Position numbers and translations under genes: made by a program. The notes under the pieces are model-generated. The model was not told the DNA's origin. It worked only from the letters and a program-made list of their open reading frames with translations, and did not search any database. Below are positions 1-16,500 of a stretch of 64,000 nt of DNA, in pieces (positions within the stretch are counted from its first letter, which is position 1; each line of letters begins with the position of its first letter). This stretch comes from Sepioteuthis lessoniana (lineage: Eukaryota; Mollusca; Cephalopoda; Myopsida; Loliginidae): NCBI GenBank assembly GCA_963585895.1, contig OY757917.1, positions 102,711,617-102,775,616 of the forward strand. Reading direction: 5' to 3'.

Positions 1-340
1 CCAGATGTGGTAGGGAAAGCCACACCCGACCGAGGGGGCCCTCGGAAAGCCCCGATGGAGTAGACCCCAACATCAGGAGAACAAGAACAACACAACGTGA
101 TGGTCATAACAGTGGGGTCAAAATATGAAGTTTATGTTCAGTCTCCAGCATCCTCTCACATGCTAACCTTTCGAACCCTTGCAATAAAGTGAGAGATGAA
201 TATTTTTCTAAAGAAGTCTTCTTGTGTCTTCCTTCCTGCATCTTAATTCTTCTTGCGTCTTCCTTCCTTCATGCGTCTTAATTATGGTGTCGTTGTGATG
301 CTGAATGAACGTGTAAATAACTATATAACATATTCACAAA
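1..340. other. Unassigned left edge of window
   Basis: No coding region is supported. Positions 1-60 are GC-richer than what follows, and a canonical AATAAA hexamer lies near 184. From about 215 to 275 a T/C-rich stretch contains two near-identical copies of a CTTCTTG(C/T)GTCTTCC motif. This mixture could be the end of a long terminal repeat or another dispersed repeat cut by the window edge, but one copy is not enough to say. Confidence 0.3.
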
Positions 341-344
341 GAAT

Positions 345-805
345 CTCTAAAGAATTAAATGCATAAAATACCCTGGGACTTGAGCCAATCCTGGCCACAA
401 ACCACAGCTAGTATTAATTAAGAAGAAAAAGAAAAAAAAAAAAGAACTTATCGTCAACTGAATCTTGCCGTTCCAGCGTGTGTAAAAAATAAATGTAAGC
501 AAAAATAGAGACAAATACTTGGATCTTGCCAGAGAGTTTAAAAAGCTGAGGAACATGAAGGTGACGGTTATATTAGGTTTTTTGTGTCCCTGGAACGGTA
601 CCCAAACGCATGGCTTGGTGACTGCAGAAACTGGAGATCAGAAAAAAAATCGAGACCATTTAGACCACAGCACTGTTGAAATCAACTAGGATACTGAGAA
701 GAGTCCCAGAGTTGGAACTTGTTATCACTTAGACTCATGTGAAAGCCCACCAATTAAAACTGATGTGAAAAACTTTCATAAGGTGAAAATAATAATGATA
801 TTTAT
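345..805 (+). mobile_element. 3' end of a non-LTR retrotransposon (R4/Dong-like, degenerate)
   Basis: This segment matches the 3' part of the element at 60350-61595. Shared landmarks, in order, are AAGAAGAAAAAG, GACAAATACTTGGA, CTTGCCAGAGAG, AACATGAAGGTGACGG, GACCACAGCACTGTTGA and ACTGAGAAGAGTCC, then GATGTGAAAAACT and an AATAATAATGAT tail. It would encode the last part of the polyprotein, where family members read roughly DKYLDLARELKKLWNMKVT, but the frame is broken by many small indels. The copy is strongly 5'-truncated. It lies about 430 bp left of the satellite array. Assignment to the R4/Dong group rests on the longer copy and on the TAA-rich tail and is tentative. Confidence 0.7.
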
Positions 806-904
806 TAACTAAAAATGGTTATTTGAAAACAAATATTCGTACATTATAGGAACACTTGGAAGCTTATAATTTTGTACAACTTATGGGTTAAGAATAATTA
901 ATTA

Positions 905-1145
905 AGGGGGAAGTCGCCGTGTCAAAATGGCTAAAGTGCTGAACTGCAAATTCGTAGAAAGGAAATTCGAATTCAAATTTTACAAATATGTTAACTTTTC
1001 GACGAATACTTTCGGGAAAGGTATGGAAGCCCTTATCCACCCTGTAATAGATTAAATAGTTCCACCACTTTTCTACAAGAGTGGCTTTGGCATTAAATAA
1101 CCCAAAAAGGGCGATACGCCATCAAACAATAAAACTAAACCAAAC
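905..1145 (+). mobile_element. SINE-B copy, tRNA-derived, immediately left of the satellite
   Basis: The tRNA-like head carries a B-box-like AAATTCGAATTC at about 962-973. The central domain reads GGGAAAGGTATGGAAGCCC and later GATTAAATAGT. The tail reads TTGGCATTAAATAACCC, then GATACGCCATCAAACAA and a run of AAAC/AAACC. TGGC and GCCA in the tail can pair as a short stem. The copy is diverged but complete from head to tail. It matters because its tail has the same motif order as the satellite monomer that starts about 90 bp downstream. Confidence 0.8.
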
Positions 1146-4100
1146 CATAATTATTTAACGCTATAATTGTTTACAAATAACAACTAAATAGAAATATTTG
1201 AAATGATAAAATAATTTTTGAAGAAAAGAGACCGTCTTCGACATTTAATAACCCAACAAAAAAGAGAAGACTTTGGTATTAAATATCCTAACAAGAGTTG
1301 ACATATCATAAAACCAACCAACCAACACACAACAAAAAAGAGAAGATTTTGGTATTAAATATCCTGAGAAGAGTTGACATATCATAAAACCTACCAACCA
1401 ACATGCAAACAAAAAAGAGAAGATTTTGGTATTAAATATCCTAACAAGAGTTGGCATATCATAAAACCAACCAACCAACAAACAAACAAAAAAGAGAAGA
1501 CTTTGGTATTAAATATCCTAACAAGAGTTGACATATCATAAAACCTACCAACCAACACACAAACAAAAAAGAGAAGACTTTGGTATTAAATAACCTAACA
1601 AGAGTTGACATATCATAAAACCTACCAACCAACACACAAACAAAAAAGAGAGGACTTTGGTATTAAATATCCTAACAAGAGCTGACATATCATAAAACCT
1701 ACCAACCATCACACACAAAAAAAGAGAAGACTTTGGTATTAAATATCCTAACAAGAGTTGACATATCATAAAACCTACCAACCAACAAACAAAAAAAAAA
1801 GAGAAGACTTTGGTACTAAATATCCTAACAAGAGTTGACATATCATAAAACCTGCCAACCAACACACAAACAAAAAAGAGAAGACTTTGGTATTAAATAT
1901 CCTAACAAGAGTTGACATATCATGAAACCTACCAACCAACAAACAAAAAAAAAAAAGGGAAGACTTTGGTACTAAATATCCTAACAAGAGTTGACATATC
2001 ATAAAACCTACCAACCAACACACAAACAAAAAAGAGAAGACTTTGGTATTAAATATCCTAACAAGAGTTGACATATCATAAAACCAACCAACCAACACAT
2101 GAACAAAAAAGAGAAGACTTTGGTATTAAATATCCTAACAAGAGTTGACATATCATAAAACCAACCAACCAACACATGAACAAAAAAGAGAAGACTTTGG
2201 TATTAAATATCCTAACAAGAGTTGACATATCATAAAACCTACCAACCAACACACACAAAAAAAAGAGAAGACTTTGGTATTAAATATCCTAATGAGAGTT
2301 GACATATTATAAAACCTACCAAAACACACAAACAAAAAAGAAAAGACTTTGGTATTAAGTATCTTAAAAAGAGTTGACATGTCATAAAACCTACCAACCA
2401 ACACACAAACAAAAAAAGTAGACTTTGGTATTAAATATCCTAAAAAGAGTTGACATGTCATAAAACCAACCAAACAACACACAAACAAAAAGAGAAAACT
2501 TTGGTATTAAATATCCTAACAAGAGTTGACATATCATAAAACCAACCAACCAACACACAAACAAAAAAGAGAATACTTTGGTATTGAATATCCTAACAAG
2601 AGTTGACATATCAAAAAACCAACCAACCAACACACAAACAAAAAAGAGAAGACTTTGGTATTTAATATCCTAACAAGAACTGACATATCATAAAACCAAC
2701 CAACCAACACACAAACAAAAAAAGAAGACTTTGGTATTAAATATCCTAACAAGAGTTGACATATCATGAAACCTACCAACCAACAAACAAAAAAAAAAAA
2801 AGAGGAGACTTTGGTACTAAATATCCTAACAAGAGTTGACATATCATAATACCAACCAACCAACACACAAACAAAAAAAAAAGACTTTGGTATTAAATAT
2901 CCTAACAAGAGATGACATATCATAAAACCAACCAATCAACCAACCAACCAACCAACCAACCAACCAACCAACCAAACAACCAACCAACCAACCAACAAAC
3001 AAACAAAAAAGAGAAGACTTTGGTATTAAATATCCTAACAAGAGTAGACATATCATAAAACCAACCAACCAAGACACAAACAAAAAAAAAAGACTTTGGT
3101 ATTAAATATCCTAACAAGAATTGGGATATCATAAAACAAACCAACCAACACACAAACAAAAAAAGAAGACTTTGGTATTAAATATCCTAACAAGAGTTGA
3201 CATATCATAAATCCTACCAACCAACACACAAACAGAAAAAGAGAAGACTTTAGTATTAAATATCCTAACAAGAGTTGACATATCATAAAACCAACCAACC
3301 AACACACAAACAAAAAAAGAAGACTTTGGTATTAAATATCTTAACAAGAATTGACATATCATAAAACCAACCAACCAACACACAAACAAAAAAAGAAGAC
3401 TTTGGTATTAAATATCCTAACAAGAATGAACATATCATAAAACCAACCAACCAACACTCAAACAAAAAAGAGAAGACTTTGGTATTAAATATCCTAACAA
3501 GAGTTGACATATTATAAAACCAACCAACCAACACACAAACAGAAAAAAAGACTCTGGTATTAAATATCCTAACAAGAATTGACATATCATAAAACCAACC
3601 AACCAACACTCAAACAAAAAAGAGAAGACTTTGGTATTAAATATCCTAACTAGAGTTGACATATCATAAAACAAACCAAAAAACACACAAACAAAAAGAG
3701 AAAACTTTGGTATTAAATATCCTAACAAGAGTTGACAAATCATAAAACCAACCAACCAACACACAAAGTAAAAAGAGAATACTTTGGTATTAAATATCCT
3801 AACAAGAGTTGACATATCAAAAAACCAAGCAACCAACACACAAACAAAAAAGAGAAGACTTTGGTATTTAATATCCTAACAAGAACTGACATATCATAAA
3901 ACCAACCAACCAACACACAAACAAAAAAAGAAGACTTTGGTATTAAATATCCTAACAAGAGTTGACATATCATGAAACCTACCAACCAACAAACAAAAAA
4001 AAAAGTGAAGACTTTGTTACTAAATATCTTAACAAGAGTTGACATATCATAAAACCTGCCAACCAACACACAAACAAAAAAGAGAAGACTTTGGTATTAA

Positions 4101-7100
4101 ATATCCTAACAAGAGTTGACATATCATGAAACCTACCAACCAACAAACAAAAAAAAAAAAGGGAAGACTTTGGTACGAAATATCCTAACAAGAGTTGACA
4201 TATCATAAAACCTACCAACCAACACACAAACAAAAAAGAGAAGACTTTGGTATTTAATATCCTAACAAGAGTTGACATATCATAAAACCAACCAACCAAC
4301 ACATGAACAAAAAAGAGAAGACTTTGGTATTAAATATCCTAACAAGAGTTGACATATCATAAAACCTACCAACCAACACACACAAAAAAAAGAGAAGACT
4401 TTGGTATTAAATATCCTAATGAGAGTTGACATATTATAAAACCTACCAAAACACACAAACAAAAAAGAGAAGACTTTGGTATTAAGTATCTTAACAAGAG
4501 TTGACATATCATAAAACCTACCAACCAACACACAAACAAAAAAAGTAGACTTTGGTATTAAATATCCTAAAAAGAGTTGACATATCATAAAACCAACCAA
4601 CCAACACACAAACAAAAAAAGAAGACTTTGGTATTAAATATCCAAACAAGAGTTGACATATCATAAAACCAACCAACTAACACACAAACAAAAAAGAGAA
4701 GACTTTGATATTAAATATCCTAAAAAGAATTGACATATCATAAAACCAACCAACAACACACACACAAAAAGAGAAGATTTTGGCATTAAGTATCCTAACA
4801 AGAATTGACATATCATAAAACCAACCAACCAACAAAAAAACAAAAAAGAAGACTTTGGTATTAAATATCTTAACAAGAATTGACATATCATAAAACCAAC
4901 CAACCAACACACAAACAAAAAAAGAAGATTTTGGTATTAAATATCCTAACAAGAATTGACATATCATAATACCAACCAACCAACACACAAACAAAAAAGA
5001 TAAGACTTTGGTCTTAAATATCCTAACAAGAGATGACATATCATAAAACCAACCAACCAACCAACCAACCAAACAACCAACCAACCAACAAACAAACAAA
5101 AAAGAGAAAACTTTGGTATTAAATATCCTAACAAGAATTGACATATCATAAAAACAACCAACCAACACACAAACAAAAAAAGAAGACTTTGGTATTAAAT
5201 ATCCTAACAAGAGTTGATATATCATAAAACCAACCAACCAACCAACCAACACACTAACAAAAAAGAGAAGACTTCGGTATTAAATATCCTAACAAGAATT
5301 GACATATCATAAAACCAACCAACCAACCAACCAACCAACACATAAACAAAAAAAGAAGACTTTGGTATTAAATATCCTAACAAGAGTTGACAAAACAAAA
5401 AACAACCAACCAACACACAAACAAAAAGAGAAGACATTGGTATTAAATATACTAACAAGAATTGACATATCATAAAACCTACCAACCAACACACAAACAA
5501 AAAAGATAAGACTTTGGTATTAAATATCCTAACAAGAGTTGACATATGATAAAACCAACCAACAAACACACAAACAAAAAAAGAAGACTTCAGTATTAAA
5601 TATCCTAACAAGAGTTGACATATCACAAAACCAACCAACCAACACACAAACAAAAAAGAGAAGACTTTGGTATTAAATATTCTAACAAGAATTGACATAT
5701 CATAAAACCAACCAACCAACACACAAACAAAAAAAAAGACTTTGGTATTAAATATCCTAACAAGAATTGAGATATCATAAAACAAACCAACCAACACACA
5801 AACAAAAAAAGAAGACTTTGGTATTAAATATCCTAACAAGAATTGACATATCATAAAACCTACCAACCAACACACAAACAGAAAAAGAGAAGACTTTGGT
5901 ATTAAATATCCTAACAAGAGTTGACAAATCATAAAACCAACCAACCAACACACAAACAAAAAAAGGAGACTTTGGCATTAAATATCCTAACAAAAATTGA
6001 CATATCATAAAACCAACCAACCAACACAAAAACAAAAAAGAAGACTTTGGTATTAAATATCTTAACAAGTATTGACATATCATAAAACCAACCAACCAAC
6101 ACACAAATAAAAAAAGAAGATTTTGGTATTAAATATCCTAACAAGAGTTGACAAATGATAAAACCAACCAACCAACACACAAACAAAAAAAGGAGACTTT
6201 GGAATTAAATATCCTAACAAGAATTGATATATCATAAAACCAACCAACCAACACACAAACAAAAAAGAGAAGACTTTGGTATTAAATATCCTAACAAGAA
6301 TTGACATATCATAATACCAACCAACCAACACACAAACAAAAAAGACAAGACTTTGGTATTAAATATCCAAACAAGAGTTGACATATCATAAAACCAACCA
6401 ATCAACCAAACAACCAACCAAACAACCAACCAACTAACAACTAAACAAAAGAGAGAAAACTTTGGTATTAAATATCCTTACAAGAATTGACATATCATAA
6501 AACCAACCAACCAACCAACACACAAACCAAAAAAAGAAGACTTTGGTATTAAATATCCTAACAAGAGTTGACATATCATAAAACCAACCAACCAACCAAT
6601 GAACACACAAACAAAAAAGAGAATACTTTGGTATTAAATATCCTAACAAGAATTGACATATCATAAAACCAACCAACCAACACATAAACAAAAAAAGAAG
6701 ACTTTGGTATTAAATATCCTAACAAGAGTTGACATATCATAAAACCAACCAACCAACACACAAACAAAAAAAGAAAACATTGGTATTAAATATACTAACA
6801 AGAGTTGACATATCATAAATCCTACCAACCAACACACAAACAGAAAAAGAGAAGACTTTGGTATTAAATATCCTACAAGAGTTGACATATCATAAAAGCA
6901 ACCAAACAACACACAAACAAAAAAAGAAGACTTCAGTATTAAATATCTTAACAGGAGTTGACATATCACAAAACCAACCAACCAACACACAAACAAAAAA
7001 GAGAAGACTTTGGTATTAAATATCCTAACAAGAATTGACATATCATAAAACCAACCAACCAAGACACAAACAAAAAAAAAAGACTTTGGTATTAAATATC

Positions 7101-10100
7101 CTAACAAGAATTGAGATATCATAAAACAAACCAACCAACACACAAACAAAAAAAGAAGACTTTGGTATTAAATATCCTAACAAGAGTTGACATATCATAA
7201 ATCCTACCAACCAACACACAAACAGAAAAAGAGAAGACTTTGGTATTAAATATCCTACAAGAGTTGACATATCATAAAACCAACCAACCAACACACAAAC
7301 AAAAAAAGAAGACTTTGGTATTAAATATCTTAACAAGAATTGACATATAAAACCAACCAACCAACACACAAACAAAAAAGAAAGACTTTGGTATTAAATA
7401 TCCTAACAAGAATGAACATATCATAAAACCAACCAAGCAACACTCAAACAAAAAAGAGAAGACTTTGGTATTAAATATCCTAACAAGAATTGACATATTA
7501 TAAAACCAACCAACCAACACTCAAACAAAAAAGAGAAGACTTTGGTATTAAATATCCTAACAAGAGTTGACATATCATAAAACCAACCAAACAACACACA
7601 AACAAAAAAGAGAAGACATTGGCATTAAATATCCTAACAAGAGTTGACATATCATAAAACAAACCAAACAACACACAAACAAAAAGAGAAAACTTTGGTA
7701 TTAAATATCCTAACAAGAGTTGACATATCATAAAACCAACCAACCAACACACAAACAAAAAAGAGAATACTTTGGTATTAAATATCCTAACAAGAGTTGA
7801 CATATCAAAAAACCAACCAACCAACACACAAACAAAAAAGAGAAGACTTTGGTATTTAATATCATAACAAGAACTGACATATCATAAAACCAACCAACCA
7901 ACACACAAACAAAAAAAGAAGACTTTGGTATTAAATATCCTAACAAGAGTTGACATATCATGAAACCTACCAACCAACAAACAAAAAAAAAAGTGAAGAC
8001 TTTGGTACTAAATATCCTAACAAGAGTTGACATAACATAAAACCTACCAACCAACACACAAACAAAAAAGAGAAGACTTTGGCATTAAATATCCTAACAA
8101 GAGTTGACATATCATAAAACCAACCAACCAACACACAAACAAAAAAGAGAAGACTTTGGTATTAAATATCCTAACAAGAGTTGACATATCATAAAACTTA
8201 CCAACCAACACACAAACAAAAAAGAGAAGTCTTTGGTATTAAATATCCTAACAAGAGTTGACATATCATAAAACCAACCAATGAACACACAAACAAAAAA
8301 GAGAAGACATTGGCATTAAATATCCTAACAAGAGTTTACATATCATAAAACAAACCAAACAACACACAAACAAAAAGAGAAAACTTTGGTATTAAATATC
8401 CTAACAAGAGTAGACATATCATAAAACCAACCAACCAACACACAAACAAAACAGAGAATACTTTGGTATTAAATATCCAAACAAGAGTTGACATATCAAA
8501 AAACCAAACAAACAACACACAAACAAAAAAAGGAGACATTGGTATTAAATATCTTAACAAGAATTGACATATCATACCAACCAACACACAAACAAAAAAG
8601 AGAAGACTTTGGTATTAAATATCCTAACGAGAGTTGACATATCATAAAAGCATACCAACCAACACACAAACAAAAAAAGAAGACTTTGGTATTAAATATC
8701 CTAACAAGAGTTGACATATCACAAAACCAACCAACCAACACACAAACAAAAAAGAGAAGACTTTGGTATTAAATATCCTAACAAGAATTGACATATCACA
8801 AAACCAACCAACCATCATACAAACAAAAAAGGGAAGACTTTGGTATTAAATATCCTAACAAGAGTTGACATATCATAAAACCAACCAACCAACATACAAA
8901 CAAGAAAAGAAGACTTTTGTATTAAATATCCTAAGAAGAGTTGACATATAATAAAAACCTACCAACCAACACACAAACAAAAAACAGAAGACTATGGTAT
9001 TAAATATCCTAACAAGAATTGACATATCATAAAACCAACCAACCAACACACAAACAAAAAAGACAAGACTTTAGTATTAAATATCCTAACAAGAGTTGAC
9101 ATATCATAAAACCAACCAATCAACCAACCAACCAACCAAACAACCAACCAACCATCACACAAACAAAAAAGAGAAGACTTTTGTATTAAATATCCTAACA
9201 AGAATTCAAATATCATAAAACCAACCAACCAACACACAAACAAAAAAGGAAAACTTTGGTATTATACATCCTAACAAGAATTGACATATCATAAAACCAA
9301 CCAACCAACACACAAACAAAAAAAGAAGACTTTGGTATTAAATATCTTAACAAGAATTGACATATCACAAAACCAACCAACCAACACACAAACAAAAAAA
9401 GAAAACTTTGGTATTAAATATCCTAACAAGAGTTGATATATCATAAAACCAACCAACCAACACACAAACAAAAAAGAGAAGACTTTGATATTAAATATCC
9501 TAAAAAGAATTGACATATCATAAAACCAACCAACCAACACACAAACAAAAAAAGAAAACTTTGGTATTAAATATCCTAACAAGAATTGACATATCATAAA
9601 ACAACCCAACCAACATACAAACAAAAAAAGAAGACTTTAGTATTAAATATCCTAACAAGTGTTGACATATCATGAAACCAACCAACCAACACACAAACAA
9701 AAAAGAGAAGACTTTGGTATTAAATATCTTAACAAGAATTGACATATCATAAAACCAACCAACCAACACACAAACAAAAAAAGAAGACTTTGGTATTAAA
9801 TATCCTAACAAGAACTGACATATCATAAAACTAACCAACCAACACACAAACAAAAAAGACAAGACTTTGGTATTAAATATCCTAACAAGTGTTGACATAT
9901 CATAAAACCAACCAAACAACCAACCAACAAACAAACAAACAAAAAAGAGAAAACTTTGGTATTAAATATTCTAACAAGAGTTGACATATCATAAAACCAA
10001 CAAACCAACCAACCAACCAACACACAAACAAAAAAGAGAAGACTTTGGTATTAAATATCCTAACAAGAATTGACATATCATAAAACCATCCAACCAACAC

Positions 10101-13100
10101 ACAAACCAAAAAAGAAGACTTTGGTATTAAATATCCAAACAAGAGTTGACATATAAAAAACCAACCAACCAACCAACACACAAACAAAAAAAGAAGACAT
10201 TGGTATTAAATATCCTAACAAGAATTGACATATCATAAAACCAACCAATCAACACACAAACAAAAAAGAGAAGACTTTGGTATTAAATATCCTAACAAGA
10301 GTTGACATATCATAAAACCAACCAACCAACACACAAACAAAAAAAGAAAACTTTGGTATCAAATATCCTAACAAGAGTTGACATATCACAAAACCAACCA
10401 ACCAACACACAAACAAAAAAAGAAGACTTTGGTATTAAATATCCTAACAAGAATTGACATATCATAAAACCAACCAACCAACACACAAACAGAAAAAGAA
10501 GACTTTGGTATTAAACATCCTAACAAGAGTTGACATATCATAAAACCTACCAACCGACACACAAACTGAAAAAGAGAACACTTTGGTATTAAATATCCTA
10601 ACAAGAGTTGACATATCATAAAAGAAAACAATCAACCAACCAACCAACCAACTAAACAACCAACAAATGAACAAAAAAGAGAAAACTTTGGTATTAAATA
10701 TCCTAACAAGAGTTGACATATCATAAAACCAACCAACCAACTTACAAACCAACCAACGAACCCACAAACAAAAAAGAGAAGACTTTGGTATTAAATATCC
10801 TAACAAGAGTTGACATATCACAAAACCAACCAACCAATACACAAACAAAAAAAGAAGACTCTGGTATTAAATATCCTAACAAGAATTCACATATCATAAA
10901 AAACAACAACCAACACACGAACAAAAAAGAATACTTTGTTATTAAATATCCTAACAAGAATTGACATATCATAAAACCTACCAACCAACACACAAACAGA
11001 AAAAGAAAAGACTTTGGTATTAAATATCCCAACAAGAGTTGACATATCATGAAACCAACCAACCAACCAACACACAAACAATAAAATGAGTCTTTGGTAT
11101 TAAATATCCTAACAAGAGTTGATATATCATAAAACCTACCAACCAACACACAAACAAAAAAGAGAAGACTTTGGTATTAAATATCCTAACAACAGTTGAC
11201 ATATCATTAAACCAACCAACCAACACACAAAAAAAAAGAAGACTTTGGTATTAAATATCCTAACCAGAGTTGACATATCATAAAACCAACCAACAAACAC
11301 ACAAACAAAAAAGAGAAGGCTTTGATATTAAATATCCTAAGAAGAGTTGACATATCATAAAACCAACCAATCAACCAACCAACCAACCAAACAACTAACC
11401 AACAAACAAATAAACAAAAAAGAGAAAACTTTGGTATTAAATATCCTAGCAAGAGTTGACATATCCTAAAACCAATCAACCAACCAACCAACCAACCCAC
11501 AAACAAAAAAAAGGAGACTTTGGTATTAAATATCCTAACTAGAGTTGACATATCATAAAACCAACCAACCAACACCCAAACAAATAAGAGAAGACTTTGA
11601 TATTAAATATCCTAACAAGAATTGACATATCATAAAACCAACCAACCAACACACAAACAAAAAAAGAAGACTTTGGTATTAAATATCCTAACAAGAATTG
11701 ACATATCATAAAACCAACCTACCAACACACAAACAAAAAAAGAAGACTTTGGTATTAAATATCCTAACAAGAATTGACATATCATAAAACCTACCAACCA
11801 ACACACAAACAAAAAAAGGAGACTATGGTATTAAATATCCTAACAAGAGTTAATATATCATAAAACCAACCAACCAACACACAAACAAAAAAAGAAGACT
11901 TTAGTATTAAATATCCTAACAAGAATTGACATATCATAAAACCAACCAACCAACACACAAACAAAAAAAGAAGACTTTGGTATTAAATATCCTAACAAGA
12001 ATTCACATATCATAAAACATACCAACCAACACATGAACAAAAAAAGAAGGCTTTTGTATTAAATATCCTAACAAGAGTTGACATATAACAAAACCAACCA
12101 ACCAACACACAAACAAAAAAGAGAAGACTTTGATATTAAATATCCTAACAAGAATTGACATATCATAAAACCAACCAACCAACACACAAACAAAAGAAGA
12201 AGACTTTGGTAATAAATATCCTAACAAGAGTTGACATATCATAAAACCAACCAACCAACACACAAACAAAAAAAGAAGACTTTGGTATTAAATATCCTAA
12301 TAAGGATTGACATATAATAAAACCAACCAACCAACACACAAACAGAAAAAGAAGACTTTGGCATTAAATATCCTAACAAAAGTTGACTTATCATAAAACC
12401 TACCAACCAACACACAAACAGAAAAAGAGTAGACTTTGGTATATAATATCCTAACAAGAGTTGACATATCATGAAACCAACCAACCAACACAAAAACACA
12501 AAAGAAGACTTTGGTATTAAATATCTTAACAAGAATTGACATACCATAAAACCTACCAACCAACACACAAACAAAAAATGAAGACTTTGGTACTAAATAT
12601 CCTAACAAGAGTTGACATATCATAAAACCAACCAACCAACACACAAACAAAAAAAGAAGACTTTGGTATTAAATATCCTAACAAGAGTTGACATATCATA
12701 AAACCAACCAAACAACAACAAACAAAAAAGAGAAGACTTTGGCATTAAATATCCTAAAAAAACTGACATATCATAAAACCAACCAACCAGCACACAAACA
12801 AAAAAAGAAAACTTTGGTATTAAATATCCTAACAAGAATGGACATATCATAAAACCAACCAACACAAAAACAAAAAAGAACACTTTGGTATTAAATATCT
12901 TAACAAGAATTGACATACCATAAAACCAACGAACCAACACACTAACAAAAAAAGAAGACTTCAGTATTAAATATCCTAACAAGAGTTGACATATTGTAAA
13001 ACCAACATACCAACACACAAACAAAAAAGAGACGACTTTGGTATTAAATATCCTAACAAGAATTGACATATCATAAAACCATCCAACCAACACACAATCA

Positions 13101-13559
13101 AAAAAAGGAGACTTTGGTATTAAATATCCTAACAAGAGTTGACATATCATAAAACCTACCAACCAACACACAAACAAAAAACAGAAGACTATGGTATTAA
13201 ATATCCTAACAAGAATTGACATATCATAAAACCAACCAACCAACAAACAAACAAAAAAGACAAGACTTTGGTATTAAATATCCTAACAAGAGGTGGCATA
13301 TCATAAAACCAACCAAACAACACACAAAAAAAAAGAGAAGACTTTAGTATTAAATATCCTAACAAGAGTTGACATATCATAAAACCAACCAACCAACACA
13401 CAAACAGAAAAAGAAGACTTTGGTATTAAATATCCTAACAAGAGTTGACATATCATAAAACCAACCAACCAACCAACCAACCAACCAACACAAAAACAAA
13501 AAAAGAAGACTTTGGTATTAAATATCCTAACAAGAATTGACATATCATAAAACCTACCA

Positions 13560-16500
13560 ACCAACACACAAAAAAAAAAATGAGACTTTGGTATTAAATA
13601 TCCTAACAAGAGTTGACATATCACAAAACCAACCGACCAACACAGAATCAAAAAAGAGAACTCTTTGGTATTAAATATCCTAACAAGAGTTGACATATCA
13701 TAAAACCTACCAACCAAGACACAAACAAAAAAGACAAGACTTTGGTATTAAATATCCTAACAAGAGTTGACATATAATAAAACCAACAAATCAACCAACC
13801 AACCAACCAAACAACCAACCAACAAACAAACAAACAAAAAAGAGAAAACTTTGGTACTAAATATCCTAACAAGAGTTGACATATCATAGAACCAACCAAC
13901 CAACCAACCAACACACAAACAAAAAATAGAAGACTTTCATATTAAATATCCTAACAAGAGTTGACATATCATAAAACCAACCAACCAACCAACCAACACA
14001 CAAACAAAAAATAGAAGACTTTCATATTAAATATCCTAACAAGAGTTGACATATCATAAAACCAACCAACCAACCAACCAACCAACCAACCAACACACAA
14101 ACAAAAAAGAGAAGACTTTCATATTAAATATCCTAACAAGAGTTGACATATCATAAAACCAACCAACCAACACACAAACAAAAAAGAGAAGACTTTGGTA
14201 TTAAATATCCTAACAAGAGTTGACATATCATAAAACCAACCAACCAAGACACAAACAAAAAAGAAGACATTGGTATTAAATATCCTAACAAGAATTGATA
14301 TATCATAAAACCTACCAACCAACACACAAACAAAAAAGAGAAGACTTTGGTATTAAATATCCTAACAAAAGTTGACACATCATAAAACCAACCAACCAAC
14401 ACACAAACAAAAAGAAAAGACTTTTGTATTAAATATCCTAACAAGAGTTGACATATAAAACCAACCAATCAACCAACCAACCAACCAAACAACCAACCAA
14501 CAAACAAATAAACAAAAAAGAGAAAACCTTGGTATTAAATATCCTAACAAGAGTTGACATATCATAAAACTCCCAACCAACCAACCAACCAACCAACACA
14601 CAAACAAAAAAAAAAGACTTTGGTATTAAATATCCTAACAAGAATTGACATATCATAAAACCTACCAACCAACACACAAACAGAAAAACAGAAGACTTTG
14701 GTATTAAATATCCTAACAAGAGTTGACATATCATGAAACCAACCAGCCAACACAAAAACAAAAAAAGGAGACTTTGGTATTAAATATCCTAACAGGAATT
14801 GCCATATCATAAAACCTACCAACCAACACACAAACAAAAAACAGAAGACTTTGATATTAAATATCCTAACAAGAGTTGACATATCATAAAACCAACCAAC
14901 CAACCAACACACAAACAAAAAAAGAAAACTTTGGTATCAAATATCCTAACAAGAGTTGACATATCACAAAACAAACCAACCAACACACAAACAAAAAAAG
15001 AAGACTTTGGTATTAAATATCCTAACAAGAGTTGACATATCATAAAACCAACCAACCAACACACAAACAGAAAAGAGAAGACTTTGATATTAAATATCCT
15101 AACAAGAATTGACATATCATAAAACCAACCAACCAACACACAAACAAAAAAAGAAGACTTTGGTATTAAATATCCTAACAAGAATTGACATATCATAAAA
15201 CCAACCAACCAACACACAAACAGAAAAAGAAGACTTTGGTATTAAACATCCTAACAAGAGTTGACATATCATAAAACCTACCAACCAACACACAAACTGA
15301 AAAAGAGAACACTTTGGTATTAAATATCCTAACAAGAGTTGACATATCATAAAACAAACCAATCAACCAACCAACCAACCAACTAAACAACCAACCAACA
15401 AACAAATGAACAAAAAAGAGAAAACTTTGGTATTAAAAATCCTAACAAGAGTTGACATATCACAAAACCAACCAACCAACACACAAACAAAAAAAGAAGA
15501 CTCTGGTATTAAATATCCTAACAAGAATTCACATATCATAAAAAACAACAACCAACACACGAACAAAAAAGAATACTTTGTTATTAAATAGCCTAACAAG
15601 AATTGACATATCATAAAACCTACCAACCAACACACAAACAGAAGAAGAAAAGACTTTGGTATTAAATATCCCAAAAAGAGTTGACATATCATGAAACCAA
15701 CCAACCACCCAACACACAAACAAAAAAATGAGTCTTTGGTATTAAATATCCTAACAAAAATTGATATATCATAAAACCTACCAACCAACACACAAACAGA
15801 AAAAGAAGACTTTGGTATTAAATATCCTAACAAGAGTTGACATATCATAAATCCAACCAATCAACCAACCAACCAACCAAACAACCAACCAACAAACAAA
15901 CAAACAAGCAAAAAAGAGAAAACTTTGGTAATAAATATCCTAACAATAGTTGACATATCATAAAACCAACCAACCAACCAACCAACCAACCAACCAACCA
16001 ACCAACACACAAACAAAAAGAGAAGACTTTGGTATTAAATATCCTAACAAGAGTTGACATATCATAAAACCAACCAACCAACCAACCAACCAACACAAAA
16101 ACAAAAAAAGAAGACTTTGGTATTAAATATCCTAACAAGAATTGACATATCATAAAACCTACCAACCAACACACAAAAAAAAAATGAGACTTTGGTATTA
16201 AATATCCTAACAAGAGTTGACATATCACAAAACCAACCGACCAACACAGAATCAAAAAAGAGAACTCTTTGGTATTAAATATCCTAACAAGAGTTGACAT
16301 ATCATAAAACCTACAAACCAAGACACAAACAAAAAAGACAAGACTTTGGTATTAAATATCCTAACAAGAGTTGACATATAATAAAACCAACAAATCAACC
16401 AACCAACCAACCAAACAACCAACAACAAACAAACAAACAAAAAAGAGAAAACTTTGGTACTAAATATCCTAACAAGAGTTGACATATCATAGAACCAACC